DNA from: Myxococcales bacterium
Lineage (GTDB): Bacteria > Myxococcota_A > Polyangia > Polyangiales > Ga0077539
Assembly (NCBI GenBank): GCA_030652255.1
Contig: JAUSAZ010000012.1
Location: 207,049 to 271,048 of the forward strand
DNA: 64,000 nt
Direction of reading: 5' to 3'
Of this stretch, positions 43,797-52,198 are shown one piece after another (the stretch's first letter is position 1; each line of letters opens with the position of its first letter). A model generated the notes under the pieces. The model did no database searches, was not told where the DNA came from, and saw only the letters and a program-made list of their open reading frames with translations. The translations under genes and the position numbers were made by a program.

Positions 43797-44390
43797 TCAG
43801 CGCGGCGGGCTGTTGAGCCGGATGGCCTCGCCCTGGACGGCGACGTCGTCGCTCGCCGTCACCTCGACGCCGCCGCGGCGCGCGTGCAGGGCGATCGCGT
43901 CGGCCGTGAGGCGCAGGCGCCCCGGCAGCTCGATCGCGGCGTCCGTCGAGAGCAGGCGCACCACCGGGCCGTCGGGCGACTGGCGCAGCTCCACCAGCGC
44001 TGCGCCGTCGGCCGCCACCACGCGCAGCGACTCGCCCGCGGCGAGCTCGACCACCGGGCCCGTCGCGGCGGCGTCGGGGCGCGTTGCGAAGCCGTCGATC
44101 ACGCCGGTGACGACGGGATCGGGCTCGTGCGCGAGCGACACCAGCAGCACCCGGTCGCCCGCGCGCACCGCGACGCCCAGGAGGGTCGGCAGCCAGCGGT
44201 CGCGGGGGGCGCCCGAGGGGTCGGTCCAGCGGACGCGCGCGCGGCCCGAGAGCGTGGGGTGGCGGTCGTCGATGCACTCGCCCATGCACGGGGGCGCGAC
44301 CGGCGCAGCAGGCCGCGGCGCCACGGCGAGGTCGAGGTCGTCGAGGGTGACGGTGGTGGCGCCGGCCGGGCGCTCGTCGCGGTGGGACAT
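43797..44390 (-). CDS. DUF6484-like T6SS-associated beta protein
   Basis: A 197-residue protein. An OB-like N-terminal half (RARVRWTDPSGAPRDRWLPT, GDRVLLVSLAHEPDPVVTGV) is followed by short repetitive strands (PVVRLLSTDAAIELPGRLRL, IALHARRGGVEVTAS) like the gp5/VgrG C-terminal needle. This fits DUF6484 proteins found beside VgrG. It may cap or extend the spike. TATCGT at 44404-44399 lies 8 bases before the ATG, a near-leaderless arrangement. It is divergent from the FHA gene. Confidence 0.72.
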   Translation of the reverse strand: MSHRDERPAGATTVTLDDLDLAVAPRPAAPVAPPCMGECIDDRHPTLSGRARVRWTDPSGAPRDRWLPTLLGVAVRAGDRVLLVSLAHEPDPVVTGVIDGFATRPDAAATGPVVELAAGESLRVVAADGAALVELRQSPDGPVVRLLSTDAAIELPGRLRLTADAIALHARRGGVEVTASDDVAVQGEAIRLNSPPR

Positions 44391-44473
44391 CGCCGCGGAC
44401 GATAGCGTCGCGGGCGTCGCAGTGGCGCGCGGATTGACCTTTCCCCGCGCCCTCGACGAAGCTCCGCGCCCTC

Positions 44474-45748
44474 ATGGGAACCCTCCTCGTCGAGGTGCAC
44501 AACCTCGAAGGCAACACCCGCGACACGCGGGCCTTCCCGGCCGGGCTCGTGCGCGTCGGGCGCAACCGCGTCAACGACCTCGCGCTGCCGCACCCGGCCA
44601 TCTCGCAGTTCCATTGTCAGCTCGTGGTGGAGGGCGGCGCGGTGGTGCTGGTGCCGGGGCGCGCCACCAACGCCGTCACCGTCAACGGCCGCGCCGTGGC
44701 GCAGGGGCAGCGCACGCCGCTCGACCCGCGCGCCGAGGTGAGCCTCGGCCCCATCACCCTGCGCTGCACCCTCGACCCGATGGACTACCAGAGCCCCGAG
44801 GTCGCCCCCGAGTGGCTCTCCGACCGCTTCTCCTGGGCGCCCGACCGCAAGGCCCCGGCGGTGCCCGAGACCGTCGCGTACAACCCCGCGGCGATGCGCG
44901 CCTACGCCGACGCGCTCGAGAGCTCCCGCGGCGGTGCGCCCGACCCCGCGCCCGGTCCGCGCGCGGTCGACCCCCTCGCGGCGACGCTCGAACGCCGCCG
45001 CGCCGCCTCCGACGAGGCCGCCGCGCTGGTGGTCGATCGGGTGTCGGCGGCGCTCCCCTCGGCGCGGGCGGCCACGCTGCGGGTGCTGCTCACCGAGCAC
45101 CCCGAGCTCGGCGAGCTGGAGCCCGTGCGCGCGCTCGCCGTGGAGCACGGCGTGCCCACCGAAGGGGCCCTCGCGGGGCACGCGCTGCTGCGGCTGCGCC
45201 AGGTGGCCCACCGCTACGGCGCGGCGCCGCCGGAGAGCGCGGCGGAGGTCGACGACGTGGTGCTACGCCTCGCAGCGGCGCTCGACGGCATGGCCGACGC
45301 GCTCATCGTGCTGCGCGCGGTGCTCGAACCGAAGGCCTTCGTCGAGGCCGCGCTGGGCGGATCGGGCGACGGGCTGCGGGGCGACGAGACGGCGGTGCTG
45401 CTGCGGTGGCTCTTCGCCGCCGACGCGCCCATCGCGGCGAAGGTGCTCGGCCTGCGGCAGCTCGCCGCCGAGCTCGCCGAGCGGCCGGGGCAGCTGACGG
45501 GGGCGGTGATCGAGGGCGTGCGCGCGCTGCTCGACCGCCTGAGCCCCTACGCGCTGGAGCAGGAGATGGCGGCGCTGCGACCCGGCGCGGCGCTCGACGC
45601 GCAGGCGCAGGCAGGCCTCTGGCAGCACTGGCGCACGCTCTTCGGCTGGTACGTGGCCAACGCGCGCGAGCTCCAGGCGACGGTGTTCGGGAGGGCCTTC
45701 ACGGAGTCGCTGCTGCGCGACGCCGGGGGGCGCGACGCGCAGGGCTGA
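44474..45748 (+). CDS. TagH-like FHA-domain T6SS protein
   Basis: A 424-residue protein with an N-terminal FHA domain (about 1-95: GLVRVGRNRVNDLALPHPAISQ, then FHCQLVV, with the phosphothreonine-binding Arg and Ser in VGRN and AIS) and a long helical C-terminal region ending QEMAALRPGAALDAQAQAGL, WQHWRTLFGWYVANARELQ. This ending matches the C-terminal domain of type VI FHA proteins (TagH/Fha). It likely binds a phosphorylated partner to trigger assembly; two Ser/Thr kinases occur in the window but none adjacent. The 3' end meets the large inverted repeat. Confidence 0.8.
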   Translation: MGTLLVEVHNLEGNTRDTRAFPAGLVRVGRNRVNDLALPHPAISQFHCQLVVEGGAVVLVPGRATNAVTVNGRAVAQGQRTPLDPRAEVSLGPITLRCTLDPMDYQSPEVAPEWLSDRFSWAPDRKAPAVPETVAYNPAAMRAYADALESSRGGAPDPAPGPRAVDPLAATLERRRAASDEAAALVVDRVSAALPSARAATLRVLLTEHPELGELEPVRALAVEHGVPTEGALAGHALLRLRQVAHRYGAAPPESAAEVDDVVLRLAAALDGMADALIVLRAVLEPKAFVEAALGGSGDGLRGDETAVLLRWLFAADAPIAAKVLGLRQLAAELAERPGQLTGAVIEGVRALLDRLSPYALEQEMAALRPGAALDAQAQAGLWQHWRTLFGWYVANARELQATVFGRAFTESLLRDAGGRDAQG

Positions 45749-45760
45749 CGGGCCTGGTAC

Positions 45761-46042
45761 CGCGTCGCAGGGGTTCTGACGGGTTGAGGTCCGCCGGGGT
45801 CGTGGGCCCCCTCACCGCGCTGCCGCGCGCCCTGCACCCCCATCGAATGATGGGGGCAAGGGCTCCGCAATGGGTCACGTCGGTGCCTGGTTGGAAGGTG
45901 CTCGGGGAGGTTTGGACCTTCCAGCTCATCGCCCACGCTCACGACGTCGGAGCCCTTGCCCCCATCATCCGATGGGGGTGAGGGCGCGCGGCAGCGCGGT
46001 GAGGGGGCCCACGACCCAACCCGTCAGAACTCCTGCGACGCG
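45761..46042. repeat. 282-bp near-perfect inverted repeat between convergent T6SS genes
   Basis: Left arm 45761-45867 and right arm 45948-46042 are reverse complements apart from a few substitutions and an insertion of about 11 bases in the left arm (around 45786-45797). Each arm contains its own hairpin: CCCCCATC/GATGGGGG with a 4-base loop. The 80-base centre has TGGAAGGT (45892-45899) pairing with ACCTTCCA (45916-45923). It fills the whole 297-base space between the FHA stop (45748) and the vgrG stop (46046). No open frame or transposase is present. It may be a non-autonomous repeat element, a bidirectional terminator or a recombination site. Confidence 0.85.
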
Positions 46043-46045
46043 GGC

Positions 46046-48592
46046 CTACGGGTTGAGCTTGATGAGCCCGCCGCGGACGATGACCTCCGCGGGCTTGAGC
46101 TCCAGCGAGCTCGTCCCGCAGCTGGCCTTGATGATCTTCGCGCCGTGGATGGTCACGGTGCCGTCGGGCAGGATCTCCAAGGACGAGGGCCCGCACTCCA
46201 CGCGCACCTTCGGCTGCGTCTTGACGATGACGCCATCGGGGTCGATCGTGACCTCGGTCTTCTCGCCGCGCCTGATATGGAAGACGTCGGCCGCGTCCAC
46301 CTGGACCGACGGGGCCATCAGCCCGATCGAGGCGTCCGACAGGACCGTGTAGCCGTCGCGCACGTGCGTGTAGCTGATCCCGTTCACCGTGAGCTCGTCC
46401 TTCGTTTCGATGGTCGTGTCGCGCCCCCTCCCGCTGACGACGCGCTCCTCCCGGCCGTCGATGCGCACGCGGTGTTCGCCCACCACGCTCTGTGTGTCGT
46501 CGCCGAGCACCTTCGCCTCGCGGTCGCGCCGCACCAGCAGCTGGTCGTCCCGGTCGATCACCCCCTTGCGGTCGCGGTGCACCCGCACGCTCTGGTCGAC
46601 GCCGATGCGCTCGGTCTGCGATGCGTCGACGGTGTTCGACTGCGCGGCGTGCACGTGCGTCGCGTGGTCGTGCAGCACCTCCTCGCGCAGGTTGCGCTGG
46701 GCCCGCACGAAGACCTCCTCGCGGCCCGCCTGGTCCTGGAAGCTGAGCTCGTTGTACTTCGCAGCGTCGCCGCCGGGCGTGCTCTGCGTGCGGATCACGC
46801 TGCGGGTCACGGAGTCCACCGCGTCCAGGTCGTAGGGCGGCGGGTGCGTGCCGTTGTAGACCCCGCCGGTGATGAGCGGCCGGTCGGGGTCGCCGTCGAT
46901 GAACTGCACCACCACCTCCATGTCCTTGCGCGGCACGAACACGAAGCCGAACCCGTTGCCCGCCCACGCCTGCGCCACGCGCACCCACGCCCGCTGCGCG
47001 TCCTCGGGCGTGCGCCCGTCGCGCTCCCAGTGGAAGCGCACCCGCACGCGCCCGTAGTGCTCCGTCTCCACCTCGTCGCCCCCCGCGCTCACCACCCGCG
47101 CCGTCTGCGGACCATGGATCCGCGACCGCCGGTGCCGCAGCTCGGGCCGCACGCTCACCGTCGCGGGCACGCAGGTCACCACGTTGCGGTACGGCGCCTC
47201 CGCCCCCGCGCGGTCGTCGTCGCGCGTCTCCTCCGCCGCCGCGCAGTGGTGATGCACGGCCGTCACCAGGTACTCCCGCTCCAGCGCCTCCACCCGGTGA
47301 CCCTCCAGGCGGAAGAGCGTCCCCGGGCGCAGCCCCGTCACCGAGCCCTCCCCCGTGAAGGTGCGCCCGCCCTGCAGCGCCCGCTGCGCCTCCAGCGCGG
47401 CGCGGTGGGCCACGTCGTTGCGACCGTACGCGTGGTCGCCCGCGTCGTAGCGGTCGAAGACCACGTCCGCGGGGTGGCTGTACACCTCGCGATCGACGCC
47501 CGCCGCGTCCACGCTGCGGTTCTCGTGGGTCACCCGCAGGTTCGGGTTGGTCCAGTCGAAGTCCATGGCCACCGCGCTGGTGGCGGTGAGCGCCGAGGTG
47601 ACCTCGAAGCGCCGCAGCGACTCGTGCCGGTGCGTGTCGTGCTCCTCGTCGGTCACCGCGACGCGGTCGCCCTCCGGGCCCGCGAAGGCCGCGTGCGCGT
47701 GCGCCCCGTCGAAGAACACCACCTCCTCGTGCTCGTCGCCCTCGACCACCACGTAGCCGATGCCCTCCTCCGCCGCGATGCGCTCGACGAAGTCCAGGTC
47801 GGTCTCGCGGTACTGCACGCAGTGCTCGCGCACCGGCAGCGCCCGCTGTATCGCGAAGCGCACCCGCCGCCGGTACGGCCGCAGCGCCTCCTCGACGACG
47901 GCCCGCAGCACCTGCTCGACGGTCTTGCCCTCGAAGACACGCGAGTCGCGCCGCTGCGAGAGCGACCACATCGCGGGCACCAGGGTCACCCGCGCGTGGG
48001 CCTTGTGGTCGCGCACCCCGAGCGCCTCGACGCGCGCCACGACGCCCTGCACCCGCCGCGCGCGCCCGTCGCGGGACAGCGTGAAGGCCGCGTCGCGCCC
48101 GAGCAGCAGCGCCGGGTCGGCGTCGGCGTGCTCGCAGGTCATCTCCAGCACCGACTCGGTCACCCGCGAGAGCGCCTCGCGCACCTCCGCGCGTCGCACC
48201 CGCCACGGCCGCCGGGTGCCCGCGCTCTCGAAGGCGTACTCCACCGGCGGCAGGCGCCGGGACTCCCGGTCGTGCTCCGCCGCCCGCGCGCGCAGCGCCT
48301 GGTAGGCCTGCACGCCCTCCTGCACGACGCCCACCGCGGAGCTCGCCGCGCGCATCCCCGACGCCACCGCGTGGGCGACCGGCGAGCGGTTGACGGCGCC
48401 CTCGAGGTCCGCGAACTCGCCGCCCAGCTCCAGCGCCGGCCGCAGCACGTCGCCGGCATTGCGCGCCTCGGCGAGCCGCCGCAGCCGCTCGGCGTCCGTC
48501 GCCGCCCGCTCCGCCGCCGCCTCGACGTCGCGCGCCCGCTGCGCCGCCCGCTCCGCGCCGTCCGCCCCGCCGCCCCGGTCGTCATTCGACAT
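46046..48592 (-). CDS. vgrG: VgrG spike protein
   Basis: An 848-residue protein. An Ala/Arg-rich helical N-terminus (about 1-110) is unusual; the VgrG core follows: the gp27-like part (REHCVQYRETDLDFVERIAA, EGIGYVV), YLVTAVHHHC, then the gp5 OB domain (HYGRVRVRFHWERDG, WVRVAQAWAG, VVQFIDGDPDRPLITGGVYN) and the NELSFQD-led beta-helix, ending in DUF2345-like strands to LKPAEVIVRGGLIKLNP. VgrG trimers tip the T6SS tube. The ATG at 48592 was chosen because upstream in-frame sequence is merely basic. No C-terminal toxin domain is seen. Confidence 0.94.
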   Translation of the reverse strand: MSNDDRGGGADGAERAAQRARDVEAAAERAATDAERLRRLAEARNAGDVLRPALELGGEFADLEGAVNRSPVAHAVASGMRAASSAVGVVQEGVQAYQALRARAAEHDRESRRLPPVEYAFESAGTRRPWRVRRAEVREALSRVTESVLEMTCEHADADPALLLGRDAAFTLSRDGRARRVQGVVARVEALGVRDHKAHARVTLVPAMWSLSQRRDSRVFEGKTVEQVLRAVVEEALRPYRRRVRFAIQRALPVREHCVQYRETDLDFVERIAAEEGIGYVVVEGDEHEEVVFFDGAHAHAAFAGPEGDRVAVTDEEHDTHRHESLRRFEVTSALTATSAVAMDFDWTNPNLRVTHENRSVDAAGVDREVYSHPADVVFDRYDAGDHAYGRNDVAHRAALEAQRALQGGRTFTGEGSVTGLRPGTLFRLEGHRVEALEREYLVTAVHHHCAAAEETRDDDRAGAEAPYRNVVTCVPATVSVRPELRHRRSRIHGPQTARVVSAGGDEVETEHYGRVRVRFHWERDGRTPEDAQRAWVRVAQAWAGNGFGFVFVPRKDMEVVVQFIDGDPDRPLITGGVYNGTHPPPYDLDAVDSVTRSVIRTQSTPGGDAAKYNELSFQDQAGREEVFVRAQRNLREEVLHDHATHVHAAQSNTVDASQTERIGVDQSVRVHRDRKGVIDRDDQLLVRRDREAKVLGDDTQSVVGEHRVRIDGREERVVSGRGRDTTIETKDELTVNGISYTHVRDGYTVLSDASIGLMAPSVQVDAADVFHIRRGEKTEVTIDPDGVIVKTQPKVRVECGPSSLEILPDGTVTIHGAKIIKASCGTSSLELKPAEVIVRGGLIKLNP

Positions 48593-48659
48593 GGCGGCGA
48601 TGATGCCACCACCGCCCGCGCCTCTGCGACACCTCCGACGGCCTCGGCCCGCCGGGGCA

Positions 48660-48688
48660 TTGCGGCGCCGCGGCGATCGCGCTGTCAT
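48660..48688 (+). promoter_or_regulatory. Weak promoter of the enoyl-CoA hydratase gene
   Basis: TTGCGG (48660-48665) and TGTCAT (48683-48688), 17 bases apart, 7 bases before the ATG at 48696. Confidence 0.3.
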
Positions 48689-48695
48689 CCCGCGC

Positions 48696-49478
48696 ATGAG
48701 CGACCCCACGCTGACCCTCGAGACCCGCGGCCACGTCCTGCTCGTCGGGCTCTCCCGCCCGGCGAAGCGCAACGCCTTCAACCTCCAGATGCTGCGCGAG
48801 CTCGCCGAGGCCTACGGGCGCCTCGAAGACGAGCCCGAGCTCCGCTGCATGGTGCTCTTCGCCCACGGTGACCACTTCACCGCGGGCCTCGACCTCGGCG
48901 AGGTGGGCCCGCACGTGGCCTCCGGCGGGGGGTTGCACGTCGAGGGCGGCGTCGACCCGCTCGACCTCGTCGGGCGTCGGCGGGTGAAGCCCGTGGTGAT
49001 GGCCGTGCAGGGCTACTGCTACACCATCGGCGTCGAGCTGGCGCTCGCCGCCGACGTGGTGGTGGCGTCGCGGGACGCGCGCTTCACGCAGTTCGAGGTG
49101 CGCCGCGGCATCATGCCCTTCGGCGGCGCCACGCTGCGCTTCGCCCAGGTGGCGGGCTACCAGAACGCCATGCGCTACATGCTCACCGGCGACGCCTTCG
49201 ACGCCGAGGAGGCGCGGCGCATCGGCGTGGCGCAGGAGGTCACCGACGCGGGCCAGCAGGTGGCGCGGGCCATCGCGGTGGGCGAGAGCATCGCCGCGCA
49301 GGCGCCGCTCGCGGTGCAGGCGACGCGGGTCAACGCGCGGCTGGCGATGGAGCAGGGCCACGCGGCGGCGCTGGCGGCGCTGATGCCCGCCGCGCGGGCG
49401 CTGATGGCGAGCGAGGACGCGGCGGAGGGGCTGCGGTCCTTCGTCGAGCGGCGCGAGGCGGCGTTTCGTGGGCGCTGA
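48696..49478 (+). CDS. Enoyl-CoA hydratase/isomerase family protein
   Basis: A 260-residue crotonase. RPAKRNAFNLQMLREL, HGDHFTAGLDL (first oxyanion-hole strand) and VQGYCYTIGVELALAADVVVAS with RDARFTQFEVRRGIMPFGG show the expected CoA-binding and catalytic regions; the Glu in QFEV is kept. Members hydrate or isomerise enoyl-CoA esters in fatty-acid or amino-acid breakdown. It is divergent from vgrG and overlaps the start of the downstream barrel gene by 11 bases, so those two are probably co-expressed. Confidence 0.92.
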   Translation: MSDPTLTLETRGHVLLVGLSRPAKRNAFNLQMLRELAEAYGRLEDEPELRCMVLFAHGDHFTAGLDLGEVGPHVASGGGLHVEGGVDPLDLVGRRRVKPVVMAVQGYCYTIGVELALAADVVVASRDARFTQFEVRRGIMPFGGATLRFAQVAGYQNAMRYMLTGDAFDAEEARRIGVAQEVTDAGQQVARAIAVGESIAAQAPLAVQATRVNARLAMEQGHAAALAALMPAARALMASEDAAEGLRSFVERREAAFRGR

Positions 49479-50139
49479 TCGGGGGGTGGGGACGACGGGG
49501 ATGCTCGTGGCGATGGCGGCGCTCGCGCTGCCCGCGGCGGCGTCGGCGCAGACGGGGCCCGCGCCGGAGGGTGCGCGGCGGTGGCGCGGACCGCACCGGG
49601 GGTTCCTGGTGCAGGGGCGCATGGGGCAGTCCTTCGGCGGCGCGAGCGTGCTCGGCGGCCTGGGGGGCCTCGGCGCGGTGGGCACCCTCGGGTCGTCGTC
49701 CGCGCTGGGCGCCGCGCTCGGCTACCGGGGCGGGGCGTGGTCGATGGCGTTCGCGCCGTCGCTCTCGTCGTCGTCCTCGGGGGGCGAGGGCTCGAGCGGA
49801 ACGACCTACCTCCAGCTCGGCCTCGGGGTGCTCGTCGACCGCGTGATCGCCCGCGCCGCGGACGACCGCGTCGAGCTCGGGCTGCTCGCGGGGGCGTCGC
49901 TCTCGTTCGTCTCCTACGAGGCCTCCGCCCGCTCGGACGAGGGCGTGGCGTTCGGCTTCCTGCTCGGGCTGTCGGCGCGCTACTGGATGAGCCCCGCCGT
50001 GGCCGTCGGGGTGGAGATCGGGGAGAGCTACACCAGCGCGCCGGTGCTCACGCTCTCTACCAGCGGGGCCTCCGACTCGCGCACCAGCTCCTTCGCGACC
50101 TTCGGCACCCTCAACCTCTCGGTCGTCTTCGGGGGCTGA
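49468..50139 (+). CDS. Exported small barrel-like protein
   Basis: A 223-residue protein with a signal peptide (GTTGMLVAMAALALPAAASA) and Gly/Ser-rich amphipathic strands (FLVQGRMGQSFGG, LGAALGYRGGAWSMAFAPSL, ATFGTLNLSVVFGG) typical of a small outer-membrane barrel. The GTG at 49468 supplies an Arg before the hydrophobic core; the ATG at 49501 is an alternative. It overlaps the hydratase gene by 11 bases. No family recognised. Confidence 0.72.
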   Translation: MGADRGVGTTGMLVAMAALALPAAASAQTGPAPEGARRWRGPHRGFLVQGRMGQSFGGASVLGGLGGLGAVGTLGSSSALGAALGYRGGAWSMAFAPSLSSSSSGGEGSSGTTYLQLGLGVLVDRVIARAADDRVELGLLAGASLSFVSYEASARSDEGVAFGFLLGLSARYWMSPAVAVGVEIGESYTSAPVLTLSTSGASDSRTSSFATFGTLNLSVVFGG

Positions 50140-50151
50140 CGCGGGCGCCGT

Positions 50152-50184
50152 TTGGCGGACTTCCTCAGGCGGGGACGATAGACT
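50152..50184 (+). promoter_or_regulatory. Candidate promoter of the Septu-like pair
   Basis: TTGGCG at 50152-50157 and TAGACT at 50179-50184. The spacer is 21 bases, longer than normal, so only the -10 is persuasive; it ends 9 bases before the ATG at 50194. Confidence 0.3.
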
Positions 50185-50193
50185 TCCCTCGCC

Positions 50194-51438
50194 ATGCGGC
50201 TGACCTCACTGTCGATGCAGGATTTCAAGGGTTTCACGGAGGCGACGCTCGACCTCGATCGGCCGTTGACGGTGCTCGTCGGCGCCAACGGAACCGGCAA
50301 GACGTCGGTGCTGGAAGCCATCACGCTGGTGGTCTCGGAAGTGGCCCGCTTGTCCTTCCATTGGGAAGAGCCATCCCTGGAACTCCTGGCACCTGACGCC
50401 TCTGACGTCCGGCGTGGCGCGACCGCATCAAGGCTCGATCTGACGCTCTCCAACGGCGACGAGACCCTACGCAAGCGCGTGCGATTCCCAGAGCCGGTCG
50501 TACCGCCGCGAACAACCTGGCAGAAGCCCGCGTCCGAGTTCGCCTGGACCAAAGCAGCCCCGGTCGTTTTCGTCCACTACCCGGCGGAAAGACAGGTGAC
50601 GCACGGAAGGGACGCGTTCGCCGCGGATGGTGAAGCCGCCCGAGAACCCTTGCGCGCGATGGAGGACGGGTTGCCTGCACGTGCCGCCTTCCGTCCGTTC
50701 TTCACGTGGTTCAAGGGCCGCGAGGACGTCGAGAACGAGCGCAAGGTCGCGCACGGTGACCTCACCCTCGAAGACCCGCTCCTCCGCGCCGTGCGTCGCG
50801 CCGTCGCCGGGATGCTCCCCGACTACACCGGCCTCCGCGTCCAGCGCGATCCGCTCCAGTTCACGGTGCGCAAGGAGGGCGGCGAGACCCTCAACCTCGA
50901 CCAGCTCTCGGCGGGAGAGAAGGGCCTCCTCGCCCTCGCGGCGGACATCGCCCGTCGCCTCGCCATCGCGTACCCCGACTCGCCCGATCCGCTCGCCGAG
51001 GAGGGCGTCGTCCTCGTCGACGAGATCGAGCTCCACCTCCACCCCCGCTGGCAGCGCAGCGTGATCGGGTCGCTGCGACGCACCTTCCCCCGATGCCAGT
51101 TCATCGTGACCACGCACTCGCCGCAGGTGCTGAGCGAGGTGCCCACGGAGGCCGTCGTGGTCACCGACCGATTTGCGTTCGTGCGCCCCGCCGCGCCCAC
51201 CAGCGGACGAGACACCAACGCCATCCTCGAGGAGGTCATGGACACCGCGGCCCGCCCCGCCGAGACGCAGCGCGCGCTCGACGCGGTCTCGGAGGCCATC
51301 GACCACGAGGACTACCCCGCCGCCCGCGCGGCGCTCGACCGGCTCACCGCGAAGCTCTCGGAGGACGACGCCGAGATCGTGCGGCTCCGCGGACTGCTGG
51401 AGTTCCTGACCGCGGAGGTGGTTGGGGGCGCGGCGTGA
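50194..51438 (+). CDS. ptuA: PtuA-like ABC/OLD-type ATPase of a Septu defence system
   Basis: A 414-residue RecF/SMC-like ATPase. Walker A GANGTGKT (30-37), the ABC signature LSAGEKG (about 239-245), Walker B VVLVDEIELHLHP (about 272-284) and the switch His in VTTHSPQVLSE (about 307) are all intact. A helical region lies between Walker A and the signature. Together with the HNH gene directly downstream (GTGA overlap) this is the layout of Septu, where PtuA senses infection and holds PtuB. The first 500 bases use unusual codons (TTG, TCA, AGG, GCA) for this genome, while the second half looks native, suggesting acquisition or recombination. Confidence 0.82.
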   Translation: MRLTSLSMQDFKGFTEATLDLDRPLTVLVGANGTGKTSVLEAITLVVSEVARLSFHWEEPSLELLAPDASDVRRGATASRLDLTLSNGDETLRKRVRFPEPVVPPRTTWQKPASEFAWTKAAPVVFVHYPAERQVTHGRDAFAADGEAAREPLRAMEDGLPARAAFRPFFTWFKGREDVENERKVAHGDLTLEDPLLRAVRRAVAGMLPDYTGLRVQRDPLQFTVRKEGGETLNLDQLSAGEKGLLALAADIARRLAIAYPDSPDPLAEEGVVLVDEIELHLHPRWQRSVIGSLRRTFPRCQFIVTTHSPQVLSEVPTEAVVVTDRFAFVRPAAPTSGRDTNAILEEVMDTAARPAETQRALDAVSEAIDHEDYPAARAALDRLTAKLSEDDAEIVRLRGLLEFLTAEVVGGAA

Positions 51439-52085
51439 GGCTGATCGCGAAGGGCCGCGAGCCGGCGGAGCTCGTCTCCTACCGTCAACAGGACGGCGCG
51501 CGCTACGACGGCGACGCGTCGTTCGTCGCCGTGAAGCAGGCGCTGCGCGAGGCGCTGGTGCGCGACCAGGGCGCCCTCTGCTGCTACTGCGAGGCGCGCG
51601 TCCGCGACACCGCCGAGGAGATGAACATCGAGCACTGGGAGCCACAGTCGTCGGCCCCGTCGCGGCAGCTCGATTGGAAGAACCTCCTGGCCGCCTGCAA
51701 GGGCAACCCTGGCAGCGGCGCGGACGGCCGTCACTGCGACCACCAGAAGGGCGACGAGCCCATCACGCTCGACCCGCAGCGTGAGCGGCACGTCCGCACG
51801 ATCTCCTTCAACGCCAACGGCGGGATCCGGTCGAGCGACCCCGCGCTCCAGGACGACATCGACCGGCGCCTGCACCTCAACCTCCCGCGCCTCCGCGCGA
51901 ACCGGGCCGCCGCCGTGCAGGCGCTCGTCAGCGGCTTTCGTCGAAGGTACGGGGGCGAGTTTCCCAGGGACGCGTTGCGTCACGAGTTGGAGCAACACAC
52001 CCGTCCCCGCGCAAACGGACCTCTGCCTCCGTACGCCAGCGCGGTCGCGTTCTGGCTGCGGCGACGCCTCGGCGAGCGGCCCTGA
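51435..52085 (+). CDS. ptuB: PtuB-like HNH endonuclease of a Septu defence system
   Basis: A 216-residue HNH nuclease of the TIGR02646/PtuB type. Zinc and catalytic residues follow the family order: CCYCEA (C49 and C52), NIEHWEP (H67), DWKNLLAAC (N83, C88) and HCDHQKGD (C101 and K105). PtuB nucleases cut DNA once released or activated by PtuA, stopping phage growth, often with host damage. The GTG start at 51435 lies inside the ptuA stop, so the two are made together. A helical domain makes up the rest. The last 150 bases have a less G/C-biased codon use than surrounding genes. Confidence 0.84.
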   Translation: MRLIAKGREPAELVSYRQQDGARYDGDASFVAVKQALREALVRDQGALCCYCEARVRDTAEEMNIEHWEPQSSAPSRQLDWKNLLAACKGNPGSGADGRHCDHQKGDEPITLDPQRERHVRTISFNANGGIRSSDPALQDDIDRRLHLNLPRLRANRAAAVQALVSGFRRRYGGEFPRDALRHELEQHTRPRANGPLPPYASAVAFWLRRRLGERP

Positions 52086-52198
52086 CCAGCCGCGTCGGTG
52101 CGCGGAGCACATCCCCACACCGATCTTCCTCGCGGCCATTGAAGGCGCTTGCGAGGGGCGGCGAGCCCGCGCGAGCTTCTCCGCTGGAGGGTTCACCA

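Noticed and set aside
45956-48871. 971-residue plus-strand frame opposite vgrG
   Set aside because: It is antisense to the VgrG domains and its sequence is His/Arg/Ala-rich without domain features.
50194-52085. Retron Ec78-type system
   Set aside because: The PtuA and PtuB effectors also occur in retrons, but there is no reverse transcriptase gene or msr/msd-like RNA next to them.
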